The position numbers and the translations under genes are program-made. DNA of 64,000 nt from Metallyticus violacea. Lineage: Eukaryota; Arthropoda; Insecta; Mantodea; Metallyticidae. The DNA is taken from the NCBI GenBank assembly GCA_030762175.1, contig CM060831.1, positions 35,893,501 to 35,957,500 on the forward strand, given 5' to 3'. The notes below the pieces were generated by a model that worked only from the letters and a program-made list of their open reading frames with translations, was not told where the DNA came from and made no database searches. Of the stretch, positions 22,919 to 35,690 are shown in pieces (position 1 is the first letter of the stretch; each line of letters opens with the position of its first letter).

Positions 22919-24458
22919 TGATGAAATGTCACTGAGTTTTATTAGGACCTGATGTCTGGTAGTGTTTCTATTGGGACTATCTTGATTACATCAAGAAAAG
23001 AACCCTAGACATGGCTCAAAAGAGCTGGAGGAATGGTATCAAAATAAATTAAGTTTAAAAAATATTTTCAAATTTATACATGTACTCTTTCGCTGTTAAG
23101 CAACAAACTTTTTAAATTACTCATCTGTCTCTCTCCCGTTTTAATCTAATAAAAACATAAAATGTATGCGTAGCATTATTTCACGGAACACGGAATATTA
23201 TCTCTTAAAGCATAACTCAAGTTTGTCTTTGTTAAGACATAAAAAAAATTGGGATGATGTGTCACTTTATAATGTAGCGCTTAGTAGGTCATCCACGTTT
23301 TCCAAACACCAACCAGAATTGTTGGTGCGGCCACAGTAACTTACTCAATAAGCGTGTGACAGAAGAAAATCTATTTGCCTGAGTGGGGAAGTGTTACGCA
23401 TGTCCGCCAACTTTGCGGAAACGCATACAATGTCTACAAAAGCAGCACTTTAATTTAGTTTTATGTTATAAGCTCCGTGCAGAAGGAAAATGGTTGATGG
23501 AAAAGTCTACGGGCCGCCGTTTCTAACTCGCCAAATCTCTTGCCAAGTTTGTAATAACGGAGAGGACAAAGAAAACCTGAAAGTTAACTTGCTTCCGATC
23601 TATACAATAACATCACCTTCCCTTTCCTTCGCTTCCACTTTACCGTAGCAGTGAAATTTTTCTGAATAAGGGAGAAAGCGGACGTGATGTAAATATTTGC
23701 CTTATCGAGGGGAGAACAAGGTGAGGGGAACTGTACAAGTTATATTGATTTCAACATTATTTATTTACGGAATATCTATCAACCGAACGTGATGGAGTGT
23801 GCCGGCAATGTTTGTAGACTTCTTTGGACAACGTTCCTTCCTAACGCTTGTTCAAATATTTCCTTCGCCCATGTGTGTGTGGAGGAATAGAAATAATTTC
23901 TCAGCGGATCAAGGTCTAATCCAGTCTCACAAAGTAACTATTAATCAGATCAAGTCCAAATGTCTTTTGAAACTTTGGACAAGGATACCATATCATATCG
24001 TATAACTTGTAAAATGCGATACCAACCTTCTTCGAAACAAAACTGATTACAACGAACACACATACTGATTAGCATAGCTTGTGCTTTTATATGGATTACA
24101 GAGGGAGACGAAATTGTTATAAACCCATTCATAAACCTCCTTTATTAATAACTTGTATTGTAATATTTGCTCTTGATGCTTACAAAATGTTTTTATAGTT
24201 CTGCAAAATAAAAATGTTGGATAGCGTGTAGCTCTATTGTTGATCAGTCTCGTCGTTTAACTTAAGTATTAGATGTATTAAATTAAATATATGTTGCAAC
24301 AGCAACTGTTTGGTACGATATAGCCAATTAATTTGCTTCTAGTGCAAATGCGTTCATAACGCGGGTATTTGGCATTATACTTAAAATATTATGCTTCAAA
24401 CATGGACAAAAATATAGATTTCTCACCAAAATAGCAATCATATGTCAAAACACTCCTT
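22919..24458. other. Spacer, nothing recognised
   Basis: 23290-23700 is less AT-rich and contains a 51-codon frame from ATG at 23490 (MVDGKVYGPPFLTRQ...) without family likeness. No splice or promoter evidence supports it. Confidence 0.3.
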
Positions 24459-24470
24459 TAGCATTATAAG

Positions 24471-24749
24471 TTGGTCCTGGTGGTCTTTTAGAAACCATAC
24501 GTGCCTCCTGGATCTAAGATTGCAAGTTCAAACGCGGCCTGGGTCCATTGATTTTTTCGAGCGTAAAAATCCTAAGTGTGGTTTCTTCGGGGCAAGTAAA
24601 ACCGTGAATCCTGTATCGTAGATTTATGGCACGTAAAAGAACCTCAAGGAAGAAAAAAAAATGTATCCATAGATTCCCTAAATTGAATGGGACGCTGATG
24701 ACCTGAGATTTTGAAGAGCGTCCGTAAATAAACCTAATCAACAAAAAAG
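24471..24749 (+). mobile_element. SINE-B, full length
   Basis: The plus strand begins with the tRNA-Glu-like head GGTCCTGGTGGTCTTTTAG, has a degenerate B-box (AGTTCAAACGCGG), the body words AAAATCCTAAGTGTGG, TCGTAGATTTATGGCACG and AAAGAACCTCAAGG, and ends GAAGAGCGTCCGTAAATAAA. TAGCATTATAAG (24459-24470) and TAGCATTCTAAG (24750-24761) form a 12-bp target-site duplication with one mismatch. Confidence 0.92.
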
Positions 24750-25077
24750 TAGCATTCTAAGGACATACTAGCATAAAAACAGAATTCAGCTCACTTTTAA
24801 TGCACCACGCATAGGAATATGTAAAATAAACGCATCACATGCATATTGGATAGTGAATCTCCATAACAGGTAAAAGAGTGGAAAAATAATTCTAAAATTT
24901 CTACAAGGCACTAAGTTAAATGTTTTTGAGCGAACAATTTGCGGTTGGAATCATAGTCAGAATGATTTCAAGTCTTCAATTGAAAATTAACTCTAATAGT
25001 GTGAAGCCTGGGTCACAAGTAGTCGAAGGTTTCGAGTCACCTCTTAGGATCAAAATCTCCGATGATAATTACAGTTG

Positions 25078-25176
25078 CGGCCGGTGAAGGAATGGTAGCA
25101 CAGGTAGTAAGAGCATTGGCACGGCAAGTTGAAGATTCATGGTTCTATCGACGGCAGTGGGGAAAAAAAAAAAAAA
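25078..25176 (+). mobile_element. Third tRNA-derived element (SINE-C), head plus A-run
   Basis: TGGTAGCACAGGTAGTAAGA (A-box-like), then GCATTGGCACGGCAAGTTGA and GGTTCTATCGAC (B-box-like), have the spacing of a tRNA gene and are followed directly by an A-run (25162-25176). The sequence differs from the SINE-A and SINE-B heads and resembles heads of other invertebrate SINEs. No body follows, so it may be a truncated SINE or a retroposed tRNA fragment. Confidence 0.5.
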
Positions 25177-25199
25177 ACACATCTCAAATAAATATGCTG

Positions 25200-25252
25200 T
25201 TTTGTTTTTTTTGTTTTTTTTTTTGTTTTTTTTTTTGTTTGTTTTTTTTTTG
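25200..25252. repeat. T/G homopolymer-rich tract
   Basis: Runs of T broken by single G (TTTTTTTTGTTTTTTTTTTT pattern). It is a low-complexity tract shortly after the tRNA-like element. Confidence 0.9.
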
Positions 25253-28200
25253 CAGGGAAAGACCTGAAAGTACACAGATCTGCACAGAAAAAATTATTAA
25301 CAGAGGCTGTGAATGCCAAAATATTCAAATGAGCATTTAAACTTTGCCTCCTGATTGCTGAAAATTTGAGTAATGTAAGTCACTCTATATATTTTATGCC
25401 TTAAATCTCTGTTATGCATAATTATATACGATGATTAAAATAAAACAAAGAGCTATTATGCTATTATGCCTATCTAGTTTTTATTTCATGTATTGAAATA
25501 CTTTTAAATGTAAAATATTTTCAAGGGAATTGATTATCCTCACAGAACCTGCTGGAATTTACTGTTCTGTACACCCCGCTTTTCCGGCATTGTGCTGCAA
25601 TATATCATGGCGATGTCATTAACATTCAAAGCGTAAATTACTTTCATCGATTTCGATAAACTGGACATATAAGGTAAATTCATAATCGTTCATTTGATAG
25701 CGGAGGTCAAATGATCTTGGAAAACAAAATATATGAAATTAGTCGATTGTCAAAAAGAAATGTCTTAGGTATAGATTCGATTGATGTGTGACTGCCTTGA
25801 GTGAGACTATTGTCGTCCAGCTGCTAGCAAATGTACTGTACCATTTCCGTTTACTGTGTCAGTCAAAAGTTTGTTCATTAATTAGAATTAGGAGAATTAC
25901 TTTTTATAAGATTTTGTAAGGTGGTTCCAAAGATTTTAATAGACCTTCATACGTTTTAAGACGTACAAGATTACTGTTAAACGGAAAATACCTAAGTAAA
26001 TGAATTTAATGATTAGCAGCGACACAGAAAAATACGTAGAAGGATCGAAGCAAAGATTTAATGTGTGCCATTTGATTAAATGCTTAAAATTTCAAGCTCA
26101 GTACAATAACCACATAATATATGAACGAAGAAATTTGAACTAAGAAGGAAAGAGCAGAAGAAGAGATTTTGAAAATTTGGACGATACAATACTGAAAACC
26201 TTACAGAATTTCGAAGCTACGAAAAACATAAAACTTTATTGAAGACAATGCCATATATTTAGAAGCTGAATGACAACCAAACACCGAAATTATAAATATG
26301 GCGATGCATAAATAGGACAATGGCTGCCCTGAATTACTTAAACATGTATATATGTATAGTTTACTTTTGAATAGAAATCGATAAGGGAAGTTCATACAGA
26401 TTTTAAACTCACCAATAATTTGTTGCCAGGTCTAAGCCTAGTAACAAGTGAAGGAAACTACTGGATAATTATTTTACATGTTCTCTTTCACCTCTCGAGT
26501 AGCATACGCTAGTGAATGTCAGTACCTGAATGACTGATAAGAACACGCTCGTAAATTGTCACGATAGAACCGGTTTTTTAAGCACGCTCCCAATTGTCAC
26601 GCTCGTAAATGTTCTGAAATCGTCTATTTTAAATCGATATCGATTGTCACACTCGAATATATATGAAGGATACACGGGAAAAACAATCTAAGTCCAGTTT
26701 TTACTTTTTACAGGAATATAATTTGAAGTTTAAAAACGCTACAAAATTAAACACATTAGATATGTAGAAAAGGTTTTTATTGAATAATTCTTAAGATAGT
26801 TTTCTAACAGACCAATATTTTAAAGTTAGTGTAATGTGTTATTATTTGTTCATGATAATTAACACAAAAAAGTCAAAGTACACATACTGGTAGATACATA
26901 CAATCACAGTCCACTAACTGTATTATGCAGTGTACCAAATTATACTAGATACTATATATTTGCTGTGGAAAATAATGAAACACTATTGAAATTAATCATT
27001 CAATTAAAATAATTAAAATTTTCTACTACAGGTAACCTTGGAAAATACGAGGTGAGCATTTTGGAAGAAGAATTTCTTCAGTCATTGCAGGTAATCATAC
27101 GTTGCCTTGGAAAATGGAATTAAACTTTAATAGGAAGGGGCAGCCTGCTTGTCAGTCTGGCACGGCACATTTTGTCAACAATAATATGGGACTCCCAGGA
27201 GTCATTGTACTTTCGGCTGGTTATAGCTCTAGAAGAAATTTTGTCAATTACAATTTCTCGTATTTTTCTTATTTTCATTGGACATGTCTTTATATATAAG
27301 AAACGAACACCAGGATTTAAATATGCTCGGAACGCTCAATGATATTGAAGGGAGATGGTTCCACGCGGCATCTTCTGATGTACTCATTCCATTCGCTGGT
27401 TGCTTCAGCATGGGTTTTTGCATTTATAAAACCCGTATCTTTGACACATTTCATATAACTATGGGCTCTGATGGGAAAATCACTTTCGCTAATTCAAATA
27501 TGTTGCACTTATGAACCATAGCATGAATGAGGTGAATAATGGGTATCATTTTTATTTTGGTCGAGGCACGAATCACAAAAAGTTTGCAAATTTCTAACTG
27601 ATGGGTCCAGCTGAATTGAAGCAAGTCAAACAACAATGATGTAACTTCATCAGCTCCTTTTCTTGCTATGGTCTCATTGTAGATATTTTATAGAAAACCC
27701 TTCTTTTTCCCCTGAACACTTAATTTTTCTATGCTCATTTTTATGGACTACATGTGGAGTTCCCCCCCCCCCTATTTGAATATGTTAGAAGGTGGTACTA
27801 CATACAACCATTGGCACCAAAATCTTAAATTTCACTAAAAGTGATCTTTGATTTTTTTTCTCCTGTACTCTTCATTTGTGCTATATTCTCCCTTCACATT
27901 GACCGCTTCTTTTGTTCGTTTAGTACCCATGCTCTCAGCCATGCTAGTCATTTACTTTTTCCTTTATTTACTTGTCATTCCTTCTCTTCCACTAAACAAA
28001 TGTTGTATTTCAGTATTCTCAAATCGTTTTCTTGTTTCTTTTTAAAAAGCATTTACATTATTTTCCTTCTGCCTATATAACCCTAAATCATCAATTTCCA
28101 AGTTCATGCTAACCAATTTATTCTTTCTTGTCATTTTTTCTTGAAATTACAAATTTTTAAGAATATTCTCTTCCCATAATTATTTAAGGGGAACTAGAAT

Positions 28201-28876
28201 AACAGTTATATATATATTTGTTAAAACAACATATATAAGCCAAATCTCTAAAAATTAAAGAATTCCGTCTCAATGTGTATTTCTGTTTCCACAGTTACAC
28301 ATTCCCTGGCTGACATTCTGCTGCGTCTCCAGGGGATTTTTAGTTAAAACTCCTTTCAGGTTTTAAATGAATAATAATTTCATCCAAGAACTAATTAATT
28401 AATTTGTTACTTCCACAGGCGCGTCAGTAACTGAGTCTGAATTTTGACGTTTACGTGCGTTTTCTAAATTATTATGCGCATTACTTTATAGTTTTTGTGA
28501 GAGATTATATCACGATATCTTAATAATCCCCAGCGGGATTTGTGCTTAAAACGTTTGTTTTTTTGTCACGAATCTTTCATTGAATTATCATGAAAACCTG
28601 TTTGCGCGCTCTAGTTTTGAATTATTATTTATTCTCTAGAACCCTCTCGGGGTTTAGTAATCACCTGCTGACTCTTAGGTGAGGTACCGACTTCGAATTC
28701 TTGAGCACCTTTACCGAAAAGGGTGGACCCGTAACATTGTCCGCCGAATTTTGAAGGACAACTTTATCCCAAAAATTGGGAATCCTACAACGAAAATTGA
28801 TATTATGATGGTTTGAAATATATCTAGTTGATTTTACCATGTAACGCCTCAATGGCATCCACGTGACAGTAAGAAG

Positions 28877-28877
<1 letters not shown>
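25253..28877. other. Mostly AT-rich spacer with weak motifs
   Basis: Contains a clustered short repeat at 26543-26655 (ATTGTCACGCTCG-type word three times, CACGCTCGTAAAT twice) and a 14-bp palindrome at about 26632-26645. A possible 59-nt exon lies at about 27031-27089, between an ACTACAG acceptor-like and a CAG/GTAATC donor-like site. There is a C11 run at 27762-27772, and T-rich sequence follows it. No gene is recognised. Confidence 0.3.

Positions 28878-28926
<49 letters not shown>
28878..28926. repeat. (ATT)n microsatellite
   Basis: About 49 bp of pure ATT repeat. No LINE coding remnant was recognised on either side. Confidence 0.95.
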
Positions 28927-31900
28927 GCTACTATTGCTAATCCCATACCATTCCAGTTTTAGGCAAAGCAAACAAAAAGCTGGAACTAATGAATTTGGTC
29001 GTTATTTATGAGTGACCATTCCTTTTGCTATAATTATTGAAGTCTCTCATTTGGAATAAGTCCTGACCTACCACTCCCACCCCTCCTATCTTAGAAATTC
29101 AGTCATGTAATTGAGCTAAAATACCATTATTTATTAATTTCATTTTAAGAAATGAACATGTTTTTTGGAAAAATAATATAATCAATTTTTTAAACTAAAA
29201 GTTACTGGGAACAGGCATTGCGCATGCGCAGAGAACGTCCCAGTCATTCGCAGACCACAATTTACCGGAGAGTTTCGGATTAAAGGCTGGTTACGATTTT
29301 CCGTATGCTGCTAGGTCAAATTAAATGAATGATTAACAACCCGCAAAAAGGGCAAGGTCTGCGTTTTTTAAACCTTTAATTCCAGATACCGGCATTACAT
29401 TCCCAGAGAGGATTATTAAAGCGAAGTCACCAAGAACAGCAAAACTGAAATGACATCCGGTTACCAAGCAAAGGAAAAAATAACCTCCGACTCTACAGAT
29501 TTCATTAGATCCATCACTGATTGGGTTTAAAGGTCACGTGGTCATTTACTGAAATACGCCTGAGCTTCAATGAACATTCTACAGAATTTAGACGCACCGT
29601 AACACAAAAAAGAAGAATGAATGCGGACATACATTGGCACTGTAATAACATGTTTTGAAAATTGAGTAAAACTAATTAAAACTCTTTTTACCATAATCAG
29701 AGACTATTTGAATAGTACATTCCTCGATCTGCATTGCAAAACTGTACACAAATGTCTTTCATAATAAGTTACATTACTTAATAATGCTCCAGCATTCCAA
29801 AGAATTTATTTCTTCAGTTGTATTTAATTCATTGTTAAGAGGAGATATTGATAAGTGCTGAATCTAAAATTTAAATGGTATTGTATCTAAGACTAAAGTA
29901 TTTTTAATAAATATAATCATCTTTTAACTGTTTATACTTAGTAGAATTGTCATAAAAATGTTCTTGACCTTTAAATTAATCTTCCACAACAATTTATCAT
30001 TTAATGAAACATTCTATATGGTAGTAACAGGAAATAATCGTTGGTTAAAATATGAAGACAATTTCCTATAACTTCTGGGAAAAAAACTGTATTGTAAGAG
30101 TAACTGTTAACAGCGTTTCAAAAATGTACAGAAGTGTATTTAATAATGAAGAATATTTTACTTATTTCAAGTAGTTTACGTAATTTGTTTTCTCATGCGA
30201 AAATATTCCCTGTAGGTTTTTGAGAGTTTGAACCTTTTTAATTTTAATTTTTTTCTTTTATCTGAATTATGATTATGAGTTTAAGTTTCGTTCATAGCTA
30301 TATCTAAATAAAAAAAAAGAAAAAGAAAGTATAAGAAGAGGAAACAATTGTTTGCAAAACTGGCTTGGAAATTGTCGCTTAGTTAAGGCATTTTGCAAAT
30401 GCATTTCTAATATCCAGCTCATGATATTCAAAGTGAAACGCATCGTTATAGGGAGCATCCAAAATCTCTGAGATATTTCCAAGTGCAATTCATTCATCCA
30501 ACAAAATTATGTAACGCAAGGCATCATTGTTTTTTGGATTGGTCAGAAAAACAAATTCTTCAACATGATGTTCATCTTTGATCTTTATTCTACCGCTGTT
30601 CATTTTTTGCATTTCAATATTTTATCGTAACACACAAAGACAATGTTTCCTCAATTGCAGGCCGATATAAATATCGCTTGGATAAATTTTGTTTTTCATT
30701 CATACTTGTTCTACATAGCGAGTTACCATGAACTAAGTAACTATATAGACATGGTAGGTGAGGTTGGCTACCACAGCGTGATTGTTGATGTCTTACTTGT
30801 GTTGTGATGTTCCATTTCTCTTTTGATTTTGTTATGCATGACTTCCTTGCAGTTACACTTTCAATGAATGCAAATTATTCACAAAGCAACGTGCTTTTAC
30901 ATTAAAACGTTAGTGGAAATACAACAAGAACAATGAATTGGTTACAGCCAACTTTGAACAAAAATTTCCCGATGTTAAACCGCTGATATGTCAGTAAATT
31001 TGAACAAATCCTTTGATTAAAGGGGATCTACCATGGACTTAGAACGAAGAGAACAACAAAGAAATGTTAGAAGGGAAGAAAATGCACATCTCGTTGCTCA
31101 ATGTTGAGCAATTAATTCATGCAGGCCCTCAGTAACAGGTCTGTCAACTACAGAGAGGTCATTAAAGTTGAAGTTTGTTATGTGATCTGATCGATCAAAA
31201 CTTTTATGAACGCTACGTGAAGATGATCCGGGCCTCGTTTGATTTAGCATTTGGTTCCTCAGGCGGCATGACAAATAACCGTATTTATTTTATTTATTTA
31301 TTATTACAATTTTTATTTTTTTATTTTTATGTGGATATCGTGGATTCCCACCCGCCATTCTTCACGATCCTGCTATTTTCCCTGCTGAAGGTAGCGGTTT
31401 CTCAGTATTTCACACATCTCTATGTTGCTCTGGGTAGTTTTTCCTCTCGTGGTGATAACTATTCCGACCATCTTGGATTATCTTTCTCCATCTGTTCTTT
31501 TATTATTACCATACCAATGAAGATTACATACCCATTGTTTCTATTATAGCGTTCTACATATCCATTAGCTCTCATGTGTTCATTTCTCCTCATCAAAGGG
31601 ATCCTGACTTTTGAGAACCATTTAATGGACAATGAAGCCTCTTTTAAGCTCAAGTGCCGTGTAACCCAGCGCAGTTTTATTTACTGGCTAGGAGAAATTA
31701 TTGCGAAAGACTTAAATACTCTTGAAGTAACTATTTGGAGTGGCATTTGGAGTAGAGGGGTTAGTGGACAATTTATAGTTTAGAGGAGAGAGACAAGCAA
31801 TTTCATGAATGGAATGGCTACAATGTGACCTGAAAGACTTGCAAAAGTTGAAGAAACACTTGTTCAGAATTTGAATATGAATCAGCATAGACAGTGCATT

Positions 31901-34597
31901 TGCGCATTTAGGGATATTGGGAGTGAATTTTCAAAGTTGCACATTTTTAATGGATTTTTAAAACTTTTATTGTGATTGCATTACTGTTAAGTTAAAATGT
32001 ATACCAATATTCATTCAAATTGGATAAATAATTTGCGAGCTATAAATTATTTCATAAATTCTATTACATAAATATGTTGCATAATCAAAATGTCAAACGC
32101 GGCTCATGAGTTGACAAAATTGGTTGAAATTTTTGCAATTGGAGCTATGAATCACATCAAAATTTGTATAGCGGGATTTTTAAATGAATTTAATGAGTGA
32201 ACTGTGATAATTTTTAAAATGTGTCAGAAATTGCAATCTTTAAAATGTATAATTTTTAAATAATTTTTTTTTTTAAATTACCATTGGTGTTAGCATGTAT
32301 TTTATCCTATAGAACATTATAATGGACTCTTCTGCACATTCTGGGAAACTTTATTTGAATTTAAACAAAAACTGTTCCCCGTGGGACAGTATGAATGTGT
32401 AAAAGTGAATTTTTTAGATGAACGCTGTTGTATGCTGGGAAATAGTGATTTAAAGGAACATGCTGAGCTCAACTGACTCCAAGTATTTTTTAAAAGCAAT
32501 GGTTTTTGCCACCTTAAATTAAGTTTTAAAAATTGCACTATAAAATTGATAATAGGCATTACAAATATATTATAAATACTTTTTTTTAGCTTTCAAAACC
32601 CCTTAATTATGCACTAAGGTAATTAAATATCACATATATTATCCAAATTTTGAGTTTTAAATTAAAATACTTTTAATTACTTTTAAAATTACCTTTTTTA
32701 GACTAATACAACAAATATACAATCTGAAAAATTAATAAATTTGTTACTTGAAATAATCAATTATAAAAGTTTCATATGAATCATTAGAAAAATCATTATC
32801 TCAGCCTAAATGATACATTTCGTAGTTTGTTACTTTTTTTCAAGTACCTCATAAAAATATTTGTTTACTTTAAATAAGACATTGTGTGGTTTTGATGACT
32901 AGGAAAAATAATGATTACATTGTTTAATAGTAGTAACTTATTTCACGTATAAATAAATTACAAGTATCTTTTTAAGTTTTTCACAAAAAATGTATATTTT
33001 ATCAGCAAGTTTAAGTTTAAAGGCAAAAAAAGATTCTCCACATCTACAGATGTCAATGGAACATATTGAAGGCGGGCATAAGTTCAACATCACAGTCAAA
33101 TTCAGTTTTTTTCCCCTGTCAAAATATGACTGCCACTGCAAACAAACACGAAAGTCATTTGTGTTACCTGAGTTCAGCCAGATCTAATTCAACTATTCAA
33201 CATAAAATTATTATATTATATATTCAAAATAGGTATTTGTATGCAGAATTAAATGCCGCAAAATATTTTTTATTACAACCACTACGGAAAAACAAACACT
33301 TGCTTGAAGATCCGTTATGTAATCATCAAAATACTGCCAACTGTGAATGGGCGCACAAAGGACGTGAATTGTGTATCGAAAAGTGTGAACTCTTATTTTG
33401 AAAAGGATTTGTGGGGAAATGTAGGGAAACTTGTTCTTTGTTAAAATGTTTGCGGAAAGCGACGTTATTATTCACCATATCCATATTAATTTCTTTAGGA
33501 AGAACTGTTTCAAAATGGAAAATCTGTCAGCGACCGATAATTTTATTCTAATTTTTTATCTTATATAGTTCTTTTAAAAAATTACAGTTTATTACAAATG
33601 ATGGATTAAGCATTTATTTTAGGAACAGTATGCTCTCTTTCATGCTATCTGTTTTCATTTTTTATACCAAAAGTCCTAATCTCTTCATATCTACTTGTTT
33701 AAAAATGGTATAGTTTATAACATTAATGTACAAAGCCAAATCTGTTTTAAATTAAAAAGTATCACACCACTATTTGAAAAGTTATTTGCTATATTAACAA
33801 ACATGCGACTTTTTTCATTCCTTAAATTTACATACGAGCTTCTTTAATGTCACCATGCTCTGCACATGTTCAACGAAAGGCTATTCTTAAAAGGTATGAA
33901 CGCTTAAGACATTCGGTGATTCCAGGTGGCTTTGTTCAAAGTACCCATTGGATTTATGTCCTGAATATACACGGTGATCACAAAACTAAGGGTATGAAGT
34001 TGGAACAGTTGCCTCTTCCACTTCCCACTTTTCTTCTGATGGTGCCGAAAACGCATTCGTATTTTTGTAAAATTACAAAATCTTACGCAATATTTTATGT
34101 AATAAACAAAACTAATCATTGGACTGTTATTTTTTAACTTAGCCATCTTCTGTCGTTTATAAAAAAGCATGAAAAATGTTTTTTTTTTGTGATTAGAATA
34201 AAATAAATTAGTCGATAATTATTTGAGTTAATGTGCAAAATTATCTCTATGTGTTTAGAGTTTTAAACAAAATTTTAATTAACTCACATTTATAAAATAT
34301 TTATGCATATTTTAAGTCTAATTATATTTGCAATATAACAGAGAAATATCCTATTTCATTTATGCAATTAGTTCATTGACTCATATGCTACAGAATATAC
34401 TTAAATTATTTGTTCAGTTTTTTCACATAATTCTTTATTTTACCAACACATTCGTTAAACTCAGTTCTTTCGTAGGCAAGAAATGACTGAAAGATTCGTT
34501 CAGCAGACAATTTAATGCTTCTACATAACGCTTTGATTGTAAAATCGATTATAATCGTGTTAAAACCAATCTAAGAAAGCGATACACTCTGTTTGGT
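28927..34597. other. AT-rich spacer, nothing recognised
   Basis: The longest frame (31175-31549, 124 codons, plus) is hydrophobic and overlaps a minus-strand frame at 31459-31653. Neither has a recognisable domain. The stretch 32000-34500 is extremely AT-rich. Confidence 0.4.
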
Positions 34598-34668
34598 AAT
34601 AATAATAACAACAATAATAATAATTAATAATAATAGTGGTAGTAGCAATAGTAGTAGTATTAAAAAAT

Positions 34669-34767
<99 letters not shown>

Positions 34768-34852
34768 ATAGTAGTAGTAATAGTAGTAGTAGTAGTAGTA
34801 GTAATAGTAGTAGTAATAGTAGTAGTATTAGTAATAGTAATAGTAGTAGTAA

Positions 34853-34884
<32 letters not shown>

Positions 34885-35110
34885 ATAGTAGTAGTAATAG
34901 TAGTAGTAGTAGTAATAGTAGTAGTAATAGTAGTAGTAGTAGTAATAGTAATAGTAGTAGTAATAGTAGTAGTAGTAGTAGTAGTAATAGTAATAGTAGT
35001 AGTAATAGTAGTAGTAGTAGTAGTAGTAATAGTAGTAGTAGTAGTAGTAGTAGTAATAGTAGTAGTAATAGTAGTAGTAGTAGTAGTAATAATAGTAATA
35101 GTAGTAGTAA

Positions 35111-35142
<32 letters not shown>

Positions 35143-35173
35143 ATAGTAGTAGTAGTAGTAGTAATAGTAGTAA

Positions 35174-35257
<84 letters not shown>
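34598..35257. repeat. Long trinucleotide array, (AAT)n then (AGC)n then (TAG)n
   Basis: Starts with AAT/AAC units (34598-34635), has a short AGC run (34672-34688), then about 570 bp of TAG/AGT units interrupted by single TAA units at short, roughly regular intervals. The last 95 bp or so is uninterrupted. Every frame without stops reads as a homopolymer-like peptide (Val/Ile or Ser on plus, Tyr on minus), so the long open frames here are not genes. Confidence 0.97.
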
Positions 35258-35259
<2 letters not shown>

Positions 35260-35459
35260 TATTAATCCGGTGGAACCATTACAATAAAACTTCAACTGGT
35301 GCACCTATCAAACGAACTGTACATACTTTTGTCTGTCTAACTTAATAAAGGACATTAGATTAGATATTACATACGACAAAACGTAAAATGGTCATATGTA
35401 ACAATCACATAAAATTAAAAATAAATAAAACAATAAAAACATTAGGAAAATAACGCACA
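35258..35459. other. AT-rich spacer
   Basis: Nothing recognised. Confidence 0.4.
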
Positions 35460-35690
35460 ATTGGATTCATTCAATTTATTTTCCCCACCCCCACCAAGTT
35501 TTCGTTCTTTTGAGATCTGAGCTGTCTTACTTTCACCAGAAATTTACTTACACTCTCTTCCTCTTCCCTGCAAAACCCAGCATGGCCATCCTCCTCTGTT
35601 CGATCAGATGGTAGATACTTTCCCCTCCATTTTTCATACCTGTACATTGATCCAGTATTTGTATTCATGATTCTCCTTCCGCATAGAGTG
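35460..35690 (-). repeat. Dispersed repeat, partner of 5385-5525
   Basis: On the minus strand, words GGATGGCCATGCTGGG, GTGAAAGTAAGACAGCTC, a GGTGGGGGTGGGG run and AATTGAATGAATCC align in order with the plus-strand copy at 5385-5525. The surrounding GC-richer stretch to about 35960 may belong to the same element. Its minus-strand frames are broken and unrecognised. Confidence 0.5.

Noticed and set aside
31175..31653. 124-codon plus frame and overlapping 64-codon minus frame as possible LINE or gene
   Set aside because: No conserved motif was identified on either strand. Hydrophobic AT-driven composition suggests chance.
34636..35304. 209- and 158-codon open frames
   Set aside because: They translate the trinucleotide array into Val/Ile or Tyr homopolymers. 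They are not genes.
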